From Oscillospiraceae bacterium (GTDB lineage: Bacteria > Bacillota > Clostridia > Oscillospirales > Oscillospiraceae): DNA of 36,863 bases. The position numbers and the translations under genes were made by a program. Positions within the stretch are counted from its first letter, which is position 1, and each line of letters starts with the position of its first letter. The DNA is taken from positions 1-36,863 of the forward strand of contig CACZXQ010000007.1 in NCBI GenBank assembly GCA_902785115.1, written 5' to 3'. The notes below the pieces were generated by a model. It saw only the letters and a list, made by a program, of their open reading frames with translations, ran no database searches and was not told the DNA's origin. Positions 22,094 to 30,623 of this stretch are shown here, piece after piece.

Positions 22094-23917
22094 ATGGAAA
22101 ACAACAAAATCCCAAAGGCATACAAGCGACAGCTCATCTGGCGCTTTTTGAAGGGCAGCAAGGCGTTTTTTGTGCTGAGCATGCTCTGCGCCGCGCTTTC
22201 GGCGCTGGCGGATCTGCTCTCACCGCAGATCATCCGCGTCGCGGTGGACAACGTCCTCGGCGGAAAGGAAACCGCGCTCCCGGCCTTTGCGCTGCGCCTT
22301 GTGGAGCAGGCGGGCGGCTTTCCATACCTCGCGGAGCATATCTGGATCATGGCGCTGGCGCTGCTCGGGGTGGCGCTGTTGAAGGCGCTCTCTGTGTTCG
22401 GCTACAACGTCTCCAAAACCAAGGCCGCCGAAACCCTGGTCAAGACCATGCGCGACAGTCTCTATGCCCACATCGAGCGCCTGCCCTTCGCCTGGCACAT
22501 GAAGCACCACACCGGCGACATCATTCAGCGCTGCACCTCGGACATCGACACGACGAAGAACTTCGTGGCCGAGCAGATGACGAACATCATCCGCATCGTG
22601 ATCCTGCTCTGCCTCTCGCTGGGCTTCATGCTCTCCATGAGCTGGAAGCTCACGATCATCGCCGTTCTGCCGGTGCCGTACATCATTGTGCGCTCCTTCC
22701 ACTTTCACCGTAAAATCGGGGAAGCCTTCATGAAGGCCGACGAGAACGAGGGCATCCTCTCCTCCATGGCGCAGGAGAACCTGACCGGTGTGCGCGTGGT
22801 GCGCGCCTTTGGCGCCGAGCGGCGGGAGCGGGATCGCTTCTTTGCACAGAACGATTACTATACCTCCCTTTGGATGAAGCTTGCCCAGCCGCTCGCGCAG
22901 TTCTGGAGCGTGAGCGACGTGCTCTCGGGCATTCAGATTTTGCTGATCGTCGTCTTCGGCTCCATCTTCTGCATCCGGGGCGAGATGCTCCCGGGTGCGT
23001 ACATCGCCTTTCTCTCCTATGGCGCGATCATGACCTGGCCGGTACGTATGCTGGGGCGCATGATCTCCGAGATGAGCAAGGCCGGCGTCTCGGTCGACCG
23101 CATCGCCTACATCATGCAGGCTGAGGAGGAGAAGGAGAACGGCAAGGCGCTTCGCCCCGCCATGGACGGGGACATTCGCTTCGAGCATGTGAGCTTTGCC
23201 TACGAAAACAGCCCCGAGATCCTGCACGACATTGATTTTACCATGAAGGCGGGCAGTACGCTTGGCATCCTCGGCGGCACCGGCAGCGGCAAATCCACGC
23301 TGATGCTGCTGCTCGACAAGCTCTATGAGCTGCCAGAGGGCTGCGGCACGATCTCTGTCAGCGGTACGGACATCCGCGACATCGAGACGGCACACCTGCG
23401 GCAGAACATCGGCATGGTCTTGCAGGAGCCTTACCTCTTTTCCCGCAGCCTGCGGGAAAATATCGCGATCACAGACCCCGCCATGTCCATGGACGCCGTG
23501 CGCGAGGCCGCCCGCGCCGCCTGCCTCGACGAGACGATCGAGGGCTTTTCCAAGGGTTATGAGACCTTCGTGGGCGAGCGGGGCATGACGCTCTCCGGCG
23601 GGCAGAAGCAGCGCGCCGCGATCGCCCGGATGCTGACGCAGAACACGCCCATCATGATCTTTGACGACTCGCTCTCCGCCGTCGATACGGAGACGGACGC
23701 GAAGATCCGCGCCGCGCTCGAGCGCCGCTTCGGCTCTGCCAGCATCATCCTGATTTCCCACCGCATCACCACGCTCTCCAAGGCCGATCAGATTTTAGTC
23801 CTCGACAAGGGGCGCATCGTGGAGCGCGGAAGCCATGAGGAGCTGCGCCGCGGCGGGGGCATCTATCAGCAGATTTGTGAGATTCAAAGCTCCTCTGCGG
23901 AGGAGGTGACGGCATGA
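22094..23917 (+). CDS. Heterodimeric ABC exporter subunit, degenerate Walker B
   Basis: A 607-residue half-transporter: N-terminal exporter membrane domain with six expected segments (about 20-310) and C-terminal ATPase. Walker A GGTGSGKST is near residue 394, signature LSGGQKQR near 500, Walker B MIFDDSLSAVD near 520. The residue after the Walker B Asp is Asp, not the catalytic Glu, so the site it forms should hydrolyse ATP poorly. This is the hallmark of the asymmetric subunit in pairs such as BmrC/BmrD, LmrC/LmrD or TM287/TM288. ATG 22094 follows a GAGGAAA site. Its ATGA overlap with the next gene marks a coupled pair. The substrate may be a drug, lipid or peptide. Confidence 0.93.
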   Translation: MENNKIPKAYKRQLIWRFLKGSKAFFVLSMLCAALSALADLLSPQIIRVAVDNVLGGKETALPAFALRLVEQAGGFPYLAEHIWIMALALLGVALLKALSVFGYNVSKTKAAETLVKTMRDSLYAHIERLPFAWHMKHHTGDIIQRCTSDIDTTKNFVAEQMTNIIRIVILLCLSLGFMLSMSWKLTIIAVLPVPYIIVRSFHFHRKIGEAFMKADENEGILSSMAQENLTGVRVVRAFGAERRERDRFFAQNDYYTSLWMKLAQPLAQFWSVSDVLSGIQILLIVVFGSIFCIRGEMLPGAYIAFLSYGAIMTWPVRMLGRMISEMSKAGVSVDRIAYIMQAEEEKENGKALRPAMDGDIRFEHVSFAYENSPEILHDIDFTMKAGSTLGILGGTGSGKSTLMLLLDKLYELPEGCGTISVSGTDIRDIETAHLRQNIGMVLQEPYLFSRSLRENIAITDPAMSMDAVREAARAACLDETIEGFSKGYETFVGERGMTLSGGQKQRAAIARMLTQNTPIMIFDDSLSAVDTETDAKIRAALERRFGSASIILISHRITTLSKADQILVLDKGRIVERGSHEELRRGGGIYQQICEIQSSSAEEVTA

Positions 23918-25755
23918 AGAACGAGACCAAAAAGCTGCCCTTCTTCGGCATCGGCAAGATTTTGCCCTATCTCAAAAACTACAAAAAGCCGCTCGCCGTG
24001 ATGATCCTCGGCAGCGTGGTGGGCAGCGTCTATGACGTGGTGATCCCGGTCTTTCAGCGCTACGCCCTGAACCACTTCATCGCGCTCGGCACGCTGGAGG
24101 GCTTGCCGCTCTACATCGCGCTCTACCTCGCCGCCATTTTGCTGGCCGCGCTCGTCAACTACGCCGCGGCACTCATGGGCACCCGCATCGAGGTGGGCGT
24201 GGACAAGGATCTCAGAAACGACGCCTTCTCCCATCTGCAGACCCTGTCGTTTTCCTACTTCAACCAGAACAGCGTGGGCTATATCCACTCCCGCGTCATG
24301 TCGGACACCGGGCGCATCGGCCAGCTCGTGAGCTGGACGGTGCTTGACAGCATTTGGCAGCTTGGCTATGTGGTCGGCGCGGTGGTGGTCATGTTCGCCA
24401 TCAACGCAAGGCTTGCCGCGCTCGTCGTGGCGGTGCTGCCGCTTGCGGTGCTGTTTTACGCGATCTTTCAGGGCAAGCTCACCCGCGTCAACCGTGAGAT
24501 CCGCGAGCTCAACTCCCAGATCACCGGGGACTTCAACGAGGGCATCACCGGCGCGCGCACGGTCAAGACGCTGGTCATTGAGGACAGCATGGAGCGCGCC
24601 TTCGTGGACGATACCGCGAAGATGCGCCGCAAGGCGGTGCAGGGGGCGCGGCTGCGCGGCCTCTTCGCCGTGACGATGCACTTTGCCTCGTCACTGGCGC
24701 TCGCGGTGGTGCTGTGGAAGGGCGGCTACATCGCCAAGACCCAGATCGGCACCTTCTCCCTCTTCATGTCCTACGCCCAGGGCATGATGGAGCCTGTGCG
24801 CTGGATCGTGGACGCGATCAGCGACCTCATCACCACCCAGGTCAACATCGAGCGCCTGACACGCTTGCTGGAGACCGAACCGGACGTGAAGGACTCGCCG
24901 GAGGTCATCGCCCGCTACGGCGACAGCTTTGCGCCCAAGCGCGAAAACTGGGAGGAGCTGCGCGGCGACATCGAGTTTGAGGATGTGAGCTTCCGCTACC
25001 CCGACGGGGACGAGACGATTCTGGAGCACTTTAACCTCAAGATCCCCTTCGGCACCAACGTCGCCATCGTGGGGGAAACCGGCGCGGGCAAATCGACGCT
25101 GGCAAACCTGATCTGCCGCTTCTATGAGCCGACGGCGGGGCGCGTGCTGATCGACGGGCGGGATGCGCGTGAGCGCTCCCAGCTCTGGCTGCATGACGCG
25201 ATCGGCTATGTGCTGCAGACGCCGCATCTCTTCTCCGGCTCCGTGCGGGACAATCTGCTTTACGGCAACCCCGACGCCTCGGATGAGGACATTCACGCCG
25301 CCCTGAAGCTCGTGAGCGCCGAGAACGTGATCGAGAAGCTGGAAAAGGGGCTGGACACCGACGTGGGCGAGGGGGGCGACCTGCTCTCCACCGGCGAAAA
25401 GCAGCTTCTGAGCTTTGCCCGCGCGATCCTGGCTGAGCCGAAGATCCTCGTCCTGGACGAGGCTACCGCCTCGGTGGACACGATCACCGAGCAGAAGATC
25501 CAGTCCGCCATCGACACCATCATCCGCGGGCGTACCTCCATCGTGATCGCCCACCGCCTCTCTACCGTGAAGAACGCGGACGTGATCCTGGTCGTGAAGG
25601 ACGGCAAGATCATCGAGCAGGGCAGACATGAGGAACTGATGCAGGCGAAAGGTCACTACTACCGCCTCTATACCCGCCAGTACGAGGACGAGGCCACCAG
25701 CGCCGTCCTCGGCGTCTTAAAGCGCGGTACGAGACCGGTGAGTGAAGTTAAATAA
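23914..25755 (+). CDS. Heterodimeric ABC exporter subunit, catalytic Walker B
   Basis: A 613-residue half-transporter with membrane domain (about 20-320) and ATPase. Walker A GETGAGKST is near 388, Walker B ILVLDEATASVD near 511 with the catalytic Glu, and the switch His in IAHRLS near 548. The signature is LSTGEKQLLS rather than LSGGQ. That deviation pairs with the degenerate Walker B of the first subunit: one composite site combines the canonical signature and catalytic Glu, the other combines both deviant motifs. The response regulator and kinase genes follow closely on the same strand and may control it. Confidence 0.93.
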   Translation: MKNETKKLPFFGIGKILPYLKNYKKPLAVMILGSVVGSVYDVVIPVFQRYALNHFIALGTLEGLPLYIALYLAAILLAALVNYAAALMGTRIEVGVDKDLRNDAFSHLQTLSFSYFNQNSVGYIHSRVMSDTGRIGQLVSWTVLDSIWQLGYVVGAVVVMFAINARLAALVVAVLPLAVLFYAIFQGKLTRVNREIRELNSQITGDFNEGITGARTVKTLVIEDSMERAFVDDTAKMRRKAVQGARLRGLFAVTMHFASSLALAVVLWKGGYIAKTQIGTFSLFMSYAQGMMEPVRWIVDAISDLITTQVNIERLTRLLETEPDVKDSPEVIARYGDSFAPKRENWEELRGDIEFEDVSFRYPDGDETILEHFNLKIPFGTNVAIVGETGAGKSTLANLICRFYEPTAGRVLIDGRDARERSQLWLHDAIGYVLQTPHLFSGSVRDNLLYGNPDASDEDIHAALKLVSAENVIEKLEKGLDTDVGEGGDLLSTGEKQLLSFARAILAEPKILVLDEATASVDTITEQKIQSAIDTIIRGRTSIVIAHRLSTVKNADVILVVKDGKIIEQGRHEELMQAKGHYYRLYTRQYEDEATSAVLGVLKRGTRPVSEVK

Positions 25756-25756
25756 A

Positions 25757-25788
25757 TCTTAATGAAATACCCTCTTGGTTCTTAAAGC
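25757..25788 (+). promoter_or_regulatory. TCTTAA direct repeats and palindrome before the response regulator
   Basis: TCTTAA occurs at about 25757 and 25780. A palindrome ATACCCTC...GAGGGTAT spans 25768-25800 without a T-tract. The CTTAAAGC string is shared with the repeats at 2466-2484. It may be an autoregulatory site; the factor is not known. Confidence 0.3.
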
Positions 25789-25803
25789 CCAGGAGGGTAT
25801 ACT
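25775..25803 (+). promoter_or_regulatory. Probable promoter of the two-component operon
   Basis: TTGGTT at 25775-25780 and TATACT at 25798-25803, spacer 17. The -10 is good, the -35 weak, consistent with an activated promoter. The predicted leader is under 20 nt. Read-through from the exporter genes is also possible. Confidence 0.45.
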
Positions 25804-25826
25804 CATATCAGAAGGGAGAGGACGGC

Positions 25827-26513
25827 ATGGCAAGGATTCTCATTTGTGATGACGAGCGGGACATTGTTGCGGCGCTGAAAATTTATCTCGAGGCCGAGGG
25901 CTATGAGACGCTCTGCAGCTATAACGGGCAGGAGGCGCTGGATGATCTGCACCGGAACGATGTTCAGCTTGTGCTGATGGACATCATGATGCCCGTGCTC
26001 GACGGCATCAGCGCGATGGCAAAGCTGCGGGAGGAATCGAACGTCCCGGTCATCCTGCTGACCGCCAAGGGCGAGGACACGGACAAGGTGCTGGGGCTCA
26101 ACGTCGGCGCGGACGATTACATCACCAAGCCCTTTAACCCCGTGGAGCTGCTGGCGCGGGTGCGCTCCCAATTGCGGCGCTATCTGCAATTGGGCGGCGG
26201 CGTGACGCAGGAGAGCCTGCTGCGCCTCGGCGGCGTGGCGCTGGACGATAAGACCAAGACTGTCACGCTCGACGGGGAGCCGGTGTCCCTCACGCCGCGG
26301 GAGTTTGAGATTCTGAAGCTTCTCATGCAAAGCCCCGGCGAGGTCTTTGCGCCGAAGACGATCTACCGCCGCGTCTGGAACGAGGAGCCCTACGGCGCGG
26401 AGAGCACCGTCGCGGTGCACATCCGCCACCTGCGCGAGAAGCTGGAGATCAACCCCGCCGAACCGCGTTACATCAAGGCCGTCTGGGGACAAGGGTATAA
26501 AATTGAGGCTTAA
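25827..26513 (+). CDS. OmpR/PhoB-family response regulator
   Basis: A 228-residue DNA-binding response regulator. The receiver domain (1-120) has the acidic pair Asp8/Asp9, phosphoacceptor Asp52 in LVLMDIMMP, Thr in LLTAKGED and Lys in YITKPFNP. The C-terminal winged helix (about 132-228) has LTPREFEILKLLMQSPGEVF and the recognition part ESTVAVHIRHLREKLE, ending VWGQGYKIEA. It resembles VanR-type regulators. The ribosome site is AAGGGAGAGG, and the kinase follows 24 nt later. Likely targets are the exporter next to it and, by shared half-sites, perhaps the lipoprotein gene at 853-2421. Confidence 0.93.
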   Translation: MARILICDDERDIVAALKIYLEAEGYETLCSYNGQEALDDLHRNDVQLVLMDIMMPVLDGISAMAKLREESNVPVILLTAKGEDTDKVLGLNVGADDYITKPFNPVELLARVRSQLRRYLQLGGGVTQESLLRLGGVALDDKTKTVTLDGEPVSLTPREFEILKLLMQSPGEVFAPKTIYRRVWNEEPYGAESTVAVHIRHLREKLEINPAEPRYIKAVWGQGYKIEA

Positions 26514-26537
26514 TCCGCCGACAAGGAAGGTGTTTTT

Positions 26538-28589
26538 ATGAGACAGAGCATTTTCGCCAAAGCGATCGCCGTTGTGCTGCTCAGCGCGGCGGTGCTGGTG
26601 TTCACCGGCGCGGCCTTCGCAAGCTACGCGCTCTATGACAGCGGGGCGTATACGCTCGGCTATGATGCCGCCATGCGCGACGCGGTGGCGGGCACCGCCT
26701 ATCAAATGACAAATGAGGCGGCGATACACTACCGCAGCGGAAGCTATGAAGGCAGCGCCGTCCCGGTGAACTTCCGCTGCGTGATCGAGGATCAGGCAGG
26801 CAAGACCCTCTATTCCGACTACGAGGGCGAGGAGACGCTCTGGGATCGCGTGATCGAGGTCGAACCCGCGCACGGAACCTGGACCTACCAGACGGAGGAA
26901 CTCGAGGTCACGCCGACCCCGGCGCTGACAGGCGTCCCTCAGCCGACGGCGACACCTTATGTCACCCCGACGCCGGCAGACACACCTCAGCCGACGGCGG
27001 CGCATTCCCGCACCCCGCCGACCGCGACCTGGGTTTACGAGCTGGAGGATTTCGAGACGGGCGAGCGCTACACCTTCGAGACGGAGGCGGAGCGCAGCGC
27101 CTGGCTCAAGGAACACAGCCTGCGGGTGCACGGCTACGTCCTGCGCGATCTGCAGCCCGGGGACGAGATCTGGAGCCTGCTGTACCTGTTCCAAGCGCTG
27201 TACGGCTATCGAAACCTGCTGCCCTGGCTCGCGGCGGGGAGCTTTGTGCTGGGGCTGCTGCTCTTCGCCTTCCTGATCGCCGCCGCGGGGCACCGTAAAG
27301 GCGAGGACGCGGTGCGCGAGAGCTTTGCGGACAAGATCCCGCTTGACCTCTTCACGCTGCTGATCTTCACCGGGCAGGGCATTGCGTGTATACCGCTGGC
27401 AGACTGGGGACTTACGCGCAACGCCATCGGCTTCATCGTGCTGGGTGTGAGCGAGGTGCTGGTCGGGCTGCAGTTTCTGCTCTGGTGCATGAGTCTCAAG
27501 GTGCGCGTCAAGTGCGGCACGGTGTGGAAGAATAACCTTGTCTGCAAGCTCTGGGGCTGGGGCGTGAGGATTCTGAAAAAACTGTGGGCGCTGCTGATGC
27601 AGGCGCTCAAGGCGCTGCCGTTTCTGTGGCGCTGGTGCGCGATCCTGGGGGCGCTGCTGCTCTTCGAGTTCATTTGCTTTGCCGGGGACGGAGAGGGCTT
27701 CGTCTTCGTCGTACACCTCGTCGTCCTCTGCCCGGCGGTGCTGTACCTCGTCTGGCAGACGCGCAAGCTCCGCCTTGCGGCGAAGGAGATCGCGCGGGGC
27801 AATCTCAACGCCCGCGTGGACACGAAGGGCATGTTCCTCGAACTCAGGGAACACGCGGAGGACTTGAACGCCATCCGCGACGGCGTGAGCGCCGCAGTGG
27901 AGGAGCGCATGAAGTCTGAGCGCTTCCGCACAGAGCTGATTACCAACGTCTCCCACGACATCAAAACGCCGCTGACCTCCATCGTGAGCTATGTGGACCT
28001 GCTCGAGAAGGAGGAGCTTTCAAACGAGACCGCGAAGGGCTATGTGGAGGTCTTGTCCCGGCAGGCTTCCCGGCTCAAGAAGCTCATTGAGGATTTGATG
28101 GATGCCTCCAAGGCCTCCACCGGCGCGCTCCCGGTCAAGCTTGAGCGGCTGGAGCTTGCGGTGCTGACGGATCAGGCGGCGGGCGAGTACCGCGAGCGCC
28201 TGGAGCAGGCGGGGCTGGAGCTGATCGTCACGAAACCGGACGCGCCCGTGTTCGTCATGGCCGACGGGCGGCAGGTCTGGCGTATCTTCGATAATCTGCT
28301 GGGCAACATCGTCAAATACGCCCAGCCGGGGACGCGGGTCTATCTCGACCTTGCCGCGCAGGGCGGCAAAGCGAGTGTTACCTTCCGCAACATCTCCCGC
28401 AGCCGCCTGAACGTCAGCGGCGCGGAGCTGACCGAGCGCTTTGTACGCGGCGACGCCTCCCGCAGCAGCGAGGGCAGTGGACTCGGTCTCTCCATCGCGA
28501 TGAGCCTTGCCCAGCTCCAAAAAGGCGAACTGAGCGTCACGGTGGACGGCGATCTCTTCAAGGCGACACTCACGCTGCCGGAGGCGTGA
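26538..28589 (+). CDS. Membrane sensor histidine kinase with TP-rich linker
   Basis: A 683-residue kinase partner of the preceding regulator. A first membrane segment (about 7-31) is followed by an extracytoplasmic part of about 200 residues with a Thr/Pro-rich stretch at 124-167 (TPTPALTG..., PQPTATPYVTPTP..., PQPTAAH). Then about five more hydrophobic segments between 230 and 415, more than usual for VanS-type kinases. A HAMP-like helix (LAAKEIARGNLNARVDTKG) leads into the HisKA box NVSHDIKTPLTSIVSY with His about 473. The ATPase box ends with EGSGLGLSIAMSLAQLQKGE. Start has AAGGAAGG. The signal sensed is unknown; the extra segments may detect an envelope-active compound. Confidence 0.92.
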   Translation: MRQSIFAKAIAVVLLSAAVLVFTGAAFASYALYDSGAYTLGYDAAMRDAVAGTAYQMTNEAAIHYRSGSYEGSAVPVNFRCVIEDQAGKTLYSDYEGEETLWDRVIEVEPAHGTWTYQTEELEVTPTPALTGVPQPTATPYVTPTPADTPQPTAAHSRTPPTATWVYELEDFETGERYTFETEAERSAWLKEHSLRVHGYVLRDLQPGDEIWSLLYLFQALYGYRNLLPWLAAGSFVLGLLLFAFLIAAAGHRKGEDAVRESFADKIPLDLFTLLIFTGQGIACIPLADWGLTRNAIGFIVLGVSEVLVGLQFLLWCMSLKVRVKCGTVWKNNLVCKLWGWGVRILKKLWALLMQALKALPFLWRWCAILGALLLFEFICFAGDGEGFVFVVHLVVLCPAVLYLVWQTRKLRLAAKEIARGNLNARVDTKGMFLELREHAEDLNAIRDGVSAAVEERMKSERFRTELITNVSHDIKTPLTSIVSYVDLLEKEELSNETAKGYVEVLSRQASRLKKLIEDLMDASKASTGALPVKLERLELAVLTDQAAGEYRERLEQAGLELIVTKPDAPVFVMADGRQVWRIFDNLLGNIVKYAQPGTRVYLDLAAQGGKASVTFRNISRSRLNVSGAELTERFVRGDASRSSEGSGLGLSIAMSLAQLQKGELSVTVDGDLFKATLTLPEA

Positions 28590-28597
28590 AAAGTGGC

Positions 28598-28623
28598 GTA
28601 GGGGCGACCCTTGCGGTCGCCCG
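28598..28623 (+). repeat. REP-like GTAGGGG palindrome unit
   Basis: GTAGGGGCGACC, then GGTCGCCC after a CTTGC loop. It lies directly after the kinase gene and is nearly the same as the minus-strand copy at 2528-2553. Confidence 0.55.
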
Positions 28624-28649
28624 CGCGGTATGCTTTCCTGTTCAAAAAA

Positions 28650-28688
28650 CCCCGGGCGGATTCGCACGATCTGCGAATCTGTCCGGGG
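28650..28688 (-). terminator. Terminator of glyQS-nadE operon
   Basis: Arms 28650-28666 and 28672-28688, 17 bp with two wobble-compatible differences; on the minus strand it is followed by TTTTTT. It lies 37 nt beyond the nadE stop. The GCGGATTCGCA core is shared with the hairpins at 709 and 32145. Confidence 0.8.
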
Positions 28689-28724
28689 TGTCTTCTGATA
28701 ATGAATCTCCTCAAAACGCAAAAC

Positions 28725-30617
28725 TCACGACTCAAAACTCTCGTTGAGCTCCTGCAAAAACAGGGCGGCTTCGCCGTCGGAGGGCATCTGGAAGCCGACG
28801 CGCGGGGAGACGCTGAAGGGCTCGACCGCGGGGCCGTCCATGAGGCAGCTGCGCTTGAACTGCTGGGAGAAGAGGCGCTTGCACCAGCTCGTAAGCCAGC
28901 GCTTGAGCTCCTCGTCCGTAAACTCGTTTGCGTAGGCGAGCTTGGCCAGGCGCAGGGTCTTGGAGGGTGTAAAGCCGTCGATGAGGATGCAGTGGGTGAA
29001 GAAGTCCTGCAGGCTGTAGGAGCCGACGGCCTCCTCGCTCTTCTGCTCGATCTGATCGTCATGGATCGGCAGCAGCTCCGGCGTGACCGGGCAATCCAGC
29101 ACGTCAAAGAGCGCGGCCTTGAGCACGCGATCCTCGGTGTTCTCCGCAATATAGCGCACGTTTGCGCGCACCTGCGTCTTGGTGAGGCCGAGGTTTACAT
29201 CGTACATGCTCGTGTGGTCGCCGTTGTAGGTGCACCAGCCGTCAATGTACTCGCTCAAGTCCTCGGTGCCGACATCGAGACCGTTTACCTTGTTGGCAAT
29301 GTCCATCAGCACCTGCGTGCGCTCGCGCGCCTGGGCGTTTTCAAAAGCGATGGAATAGTCGTCATGGGCGTGCCCAATGTCGTCAAAGTGCTGGTAAACG
29401 CTCTTGCCGATGTCGATGACGCGCACCTCACAGCCCAATTGCTCCGCCACGATGATGGCGTTGGACTTGGTGCGGCTCGAGGTGCCGAAGCAGGGCAGCG
29501 TGCAGGCCACGACGTTTGTTGCGGGCAGCCCCATCTTCTCGATGGCCTTCGCGCAGACGATCACGCAGAGCGTGGAGTCCACCCCGCCGGAAATGCCCAC
29601 GACGCAGTGGTCAAGATGGGCGTATTCCATGCGCTTGATGAGGCCTGCCACCTGAATATCCAGCATCCGCTCGCAGTAGGCGGGCAGCGCCGCCGCCGTC
29701 TCGGGCAGGTGGGGATGCATGAAGAATTTGCGCGTGAGCTTCGTCTCCGTCTGCTCCTCGCCCCAGAGGTATTCGGCGCAGTCGCTTTCAAACTCGAAAT
29801 CAGAGCAGCCGCGGCGCAGGTTCAGAAGATACTCCGCGTCGATCTCGCTCACGGCGAAGCTGTTTGCGCACTCTTCTTCTGCCAGAAGCTTGCCGTTTTC
29901 CGCCACGAGGCAGAGCCCGGAATAGACATAGTCGGTGCTGCTCTCGCCCTTGCCGGGGGCGGCCAGCAGCACGGCGGCCTTCCCGTGCTTCGACTCATAG
30001 CGCGCCTGCAGCTCGGCGTCGGCGCGGGAAGTGACGGTCTCCGGGAAGGAGGCCATCTGCACCACGAGCGTCGCGCCGCTGCGCACGGCTCTGAGCGCGG
30101 GGCTTTCCAGCGCGTCCCGATCGGCGCCCAGCTCCACCGCGACCTTCAGCTCAGGCAGCGCCTCGCAGACAAAGAGCGCGTCGCAGCTCTCCACGGCGGT
30201 CTCACGATCGCCGATCTTCACAAAGCGCGTCTCCATCGCGGGGGCGGAGAAGGGACTTTGCTCCACGTTCTCGCGGGGGATCAGCGCTAAAATCTCGCCC
30301 TGATACACAGCGGCGGCGGCGCTGTACACGCGCGTTCCCACACCAAGCGGCAGACCCACAAAGCAGAGCATGTCCATGCCCTCGCTTGCCTTCGCCACAC
30401 GCGCGAGGGCTTTTTTTGCGCCGTCGAGCAGCACGCGGTGATGATACAGGTCGTAGCAGCTCACGCCGGTCAGCGTCAGCTCCGGGAAGGTCAGCACCTT
30501 CACGCCCTCATCAGCGGCCTTGCGCATGCATTCAATGACGCGCTCGGCGTTATATTCCGCGTCAGCCACCCGGATCACCGGAGCGGCTGCCGCGACTTTT
30601 ACAAAACCGTTTTTCAT
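28725..30617 (-). CDS. nadE: NAD+ synthetase with degenerate glutaminase domain
   Basis: A 630-residue two-domain protein of the glutamine-dependent NAD synthetase type. The N-terminal nitrilase-like domain (1-300) keeps Glu46 in FPELTLTG. The catalytic Lys position, 69 residues later as in the M. tuberculosis enzyme, is Arg115 (ALIPRENVEQ), and the nucleophile segment, normally VEICEDLW, reads VELGADRD with Gly164 for Cys. The synthetase domain looks intact: ISGGVDST near 343, GTEDLSE, CTYNGDHTSMYDVN, SPRVGFQMPSD. The chain should therefore make NAD from deamido-NAD and ATP using free ammonia, not glutamine; this is inference by hand alignment. It lies 6 nt after glyQS with a weak ribosome site, so is probably translationally coupled. 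Confidence 0.92.
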   Translation of the reverse strand: MKNGFVKVAAAAPVIRVADAEYNAERVIECMRKAADEGVKVLTFPELTLTGVSCYDLYHHRVLLDGAKKALARVAKASEGMDMLCFVGLPLGVGTRVYSAAAAVYQGEILALIPRENVEQSPFSAPAMETRFVKIGDRETAVESCDALFVCEALPELKVAVELGADRDALESPALRAVRSGATLVVQMASFPETVTSRADAELQARYESKHGKAAVLLAAPGKGESSTDYVYSGLCLVAENGKLLAEEECANSFAVSEIDAEYLLNLRRGCSDFEFESDCAEYLWGEEQTETKLTRKFFMHPHLPETAAALPAYCERMLDIQVAGLIKRMEYAHLDHCVVGISGGVDSTLCVIVCAKAIEKMGLPATNVVACTLPCFGTSSRTKSNAIIVAEQLGCEVRVIDIGKSVYQHFDDIGHAHDDYSIAFENAQARERTQVLMDIANKVNGLDVGTEDLSEYIDGWCTYNGDHTSMYDVNLGLTKTQVRANVRYIAENTEDRVLKAALFDVLDCPVTPELLPIHDDQIEQKSEEAVGSYSLQDFFTHCILIDGFTPSKTLRLAKLAYANEFTDEELKRWLTSWCKRLFSQQFKRSCLMDGPAVEPFSVSPRVGFQMPSDGEAALFLQELNESFES

Positions 30618-30623
30618 ATCCCA

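Noticed and set aside
25803..27956. 717-codon open frame on the minus strand
   Set aside because: Antisense to the two-component genes, low complexity, spans two real genes.
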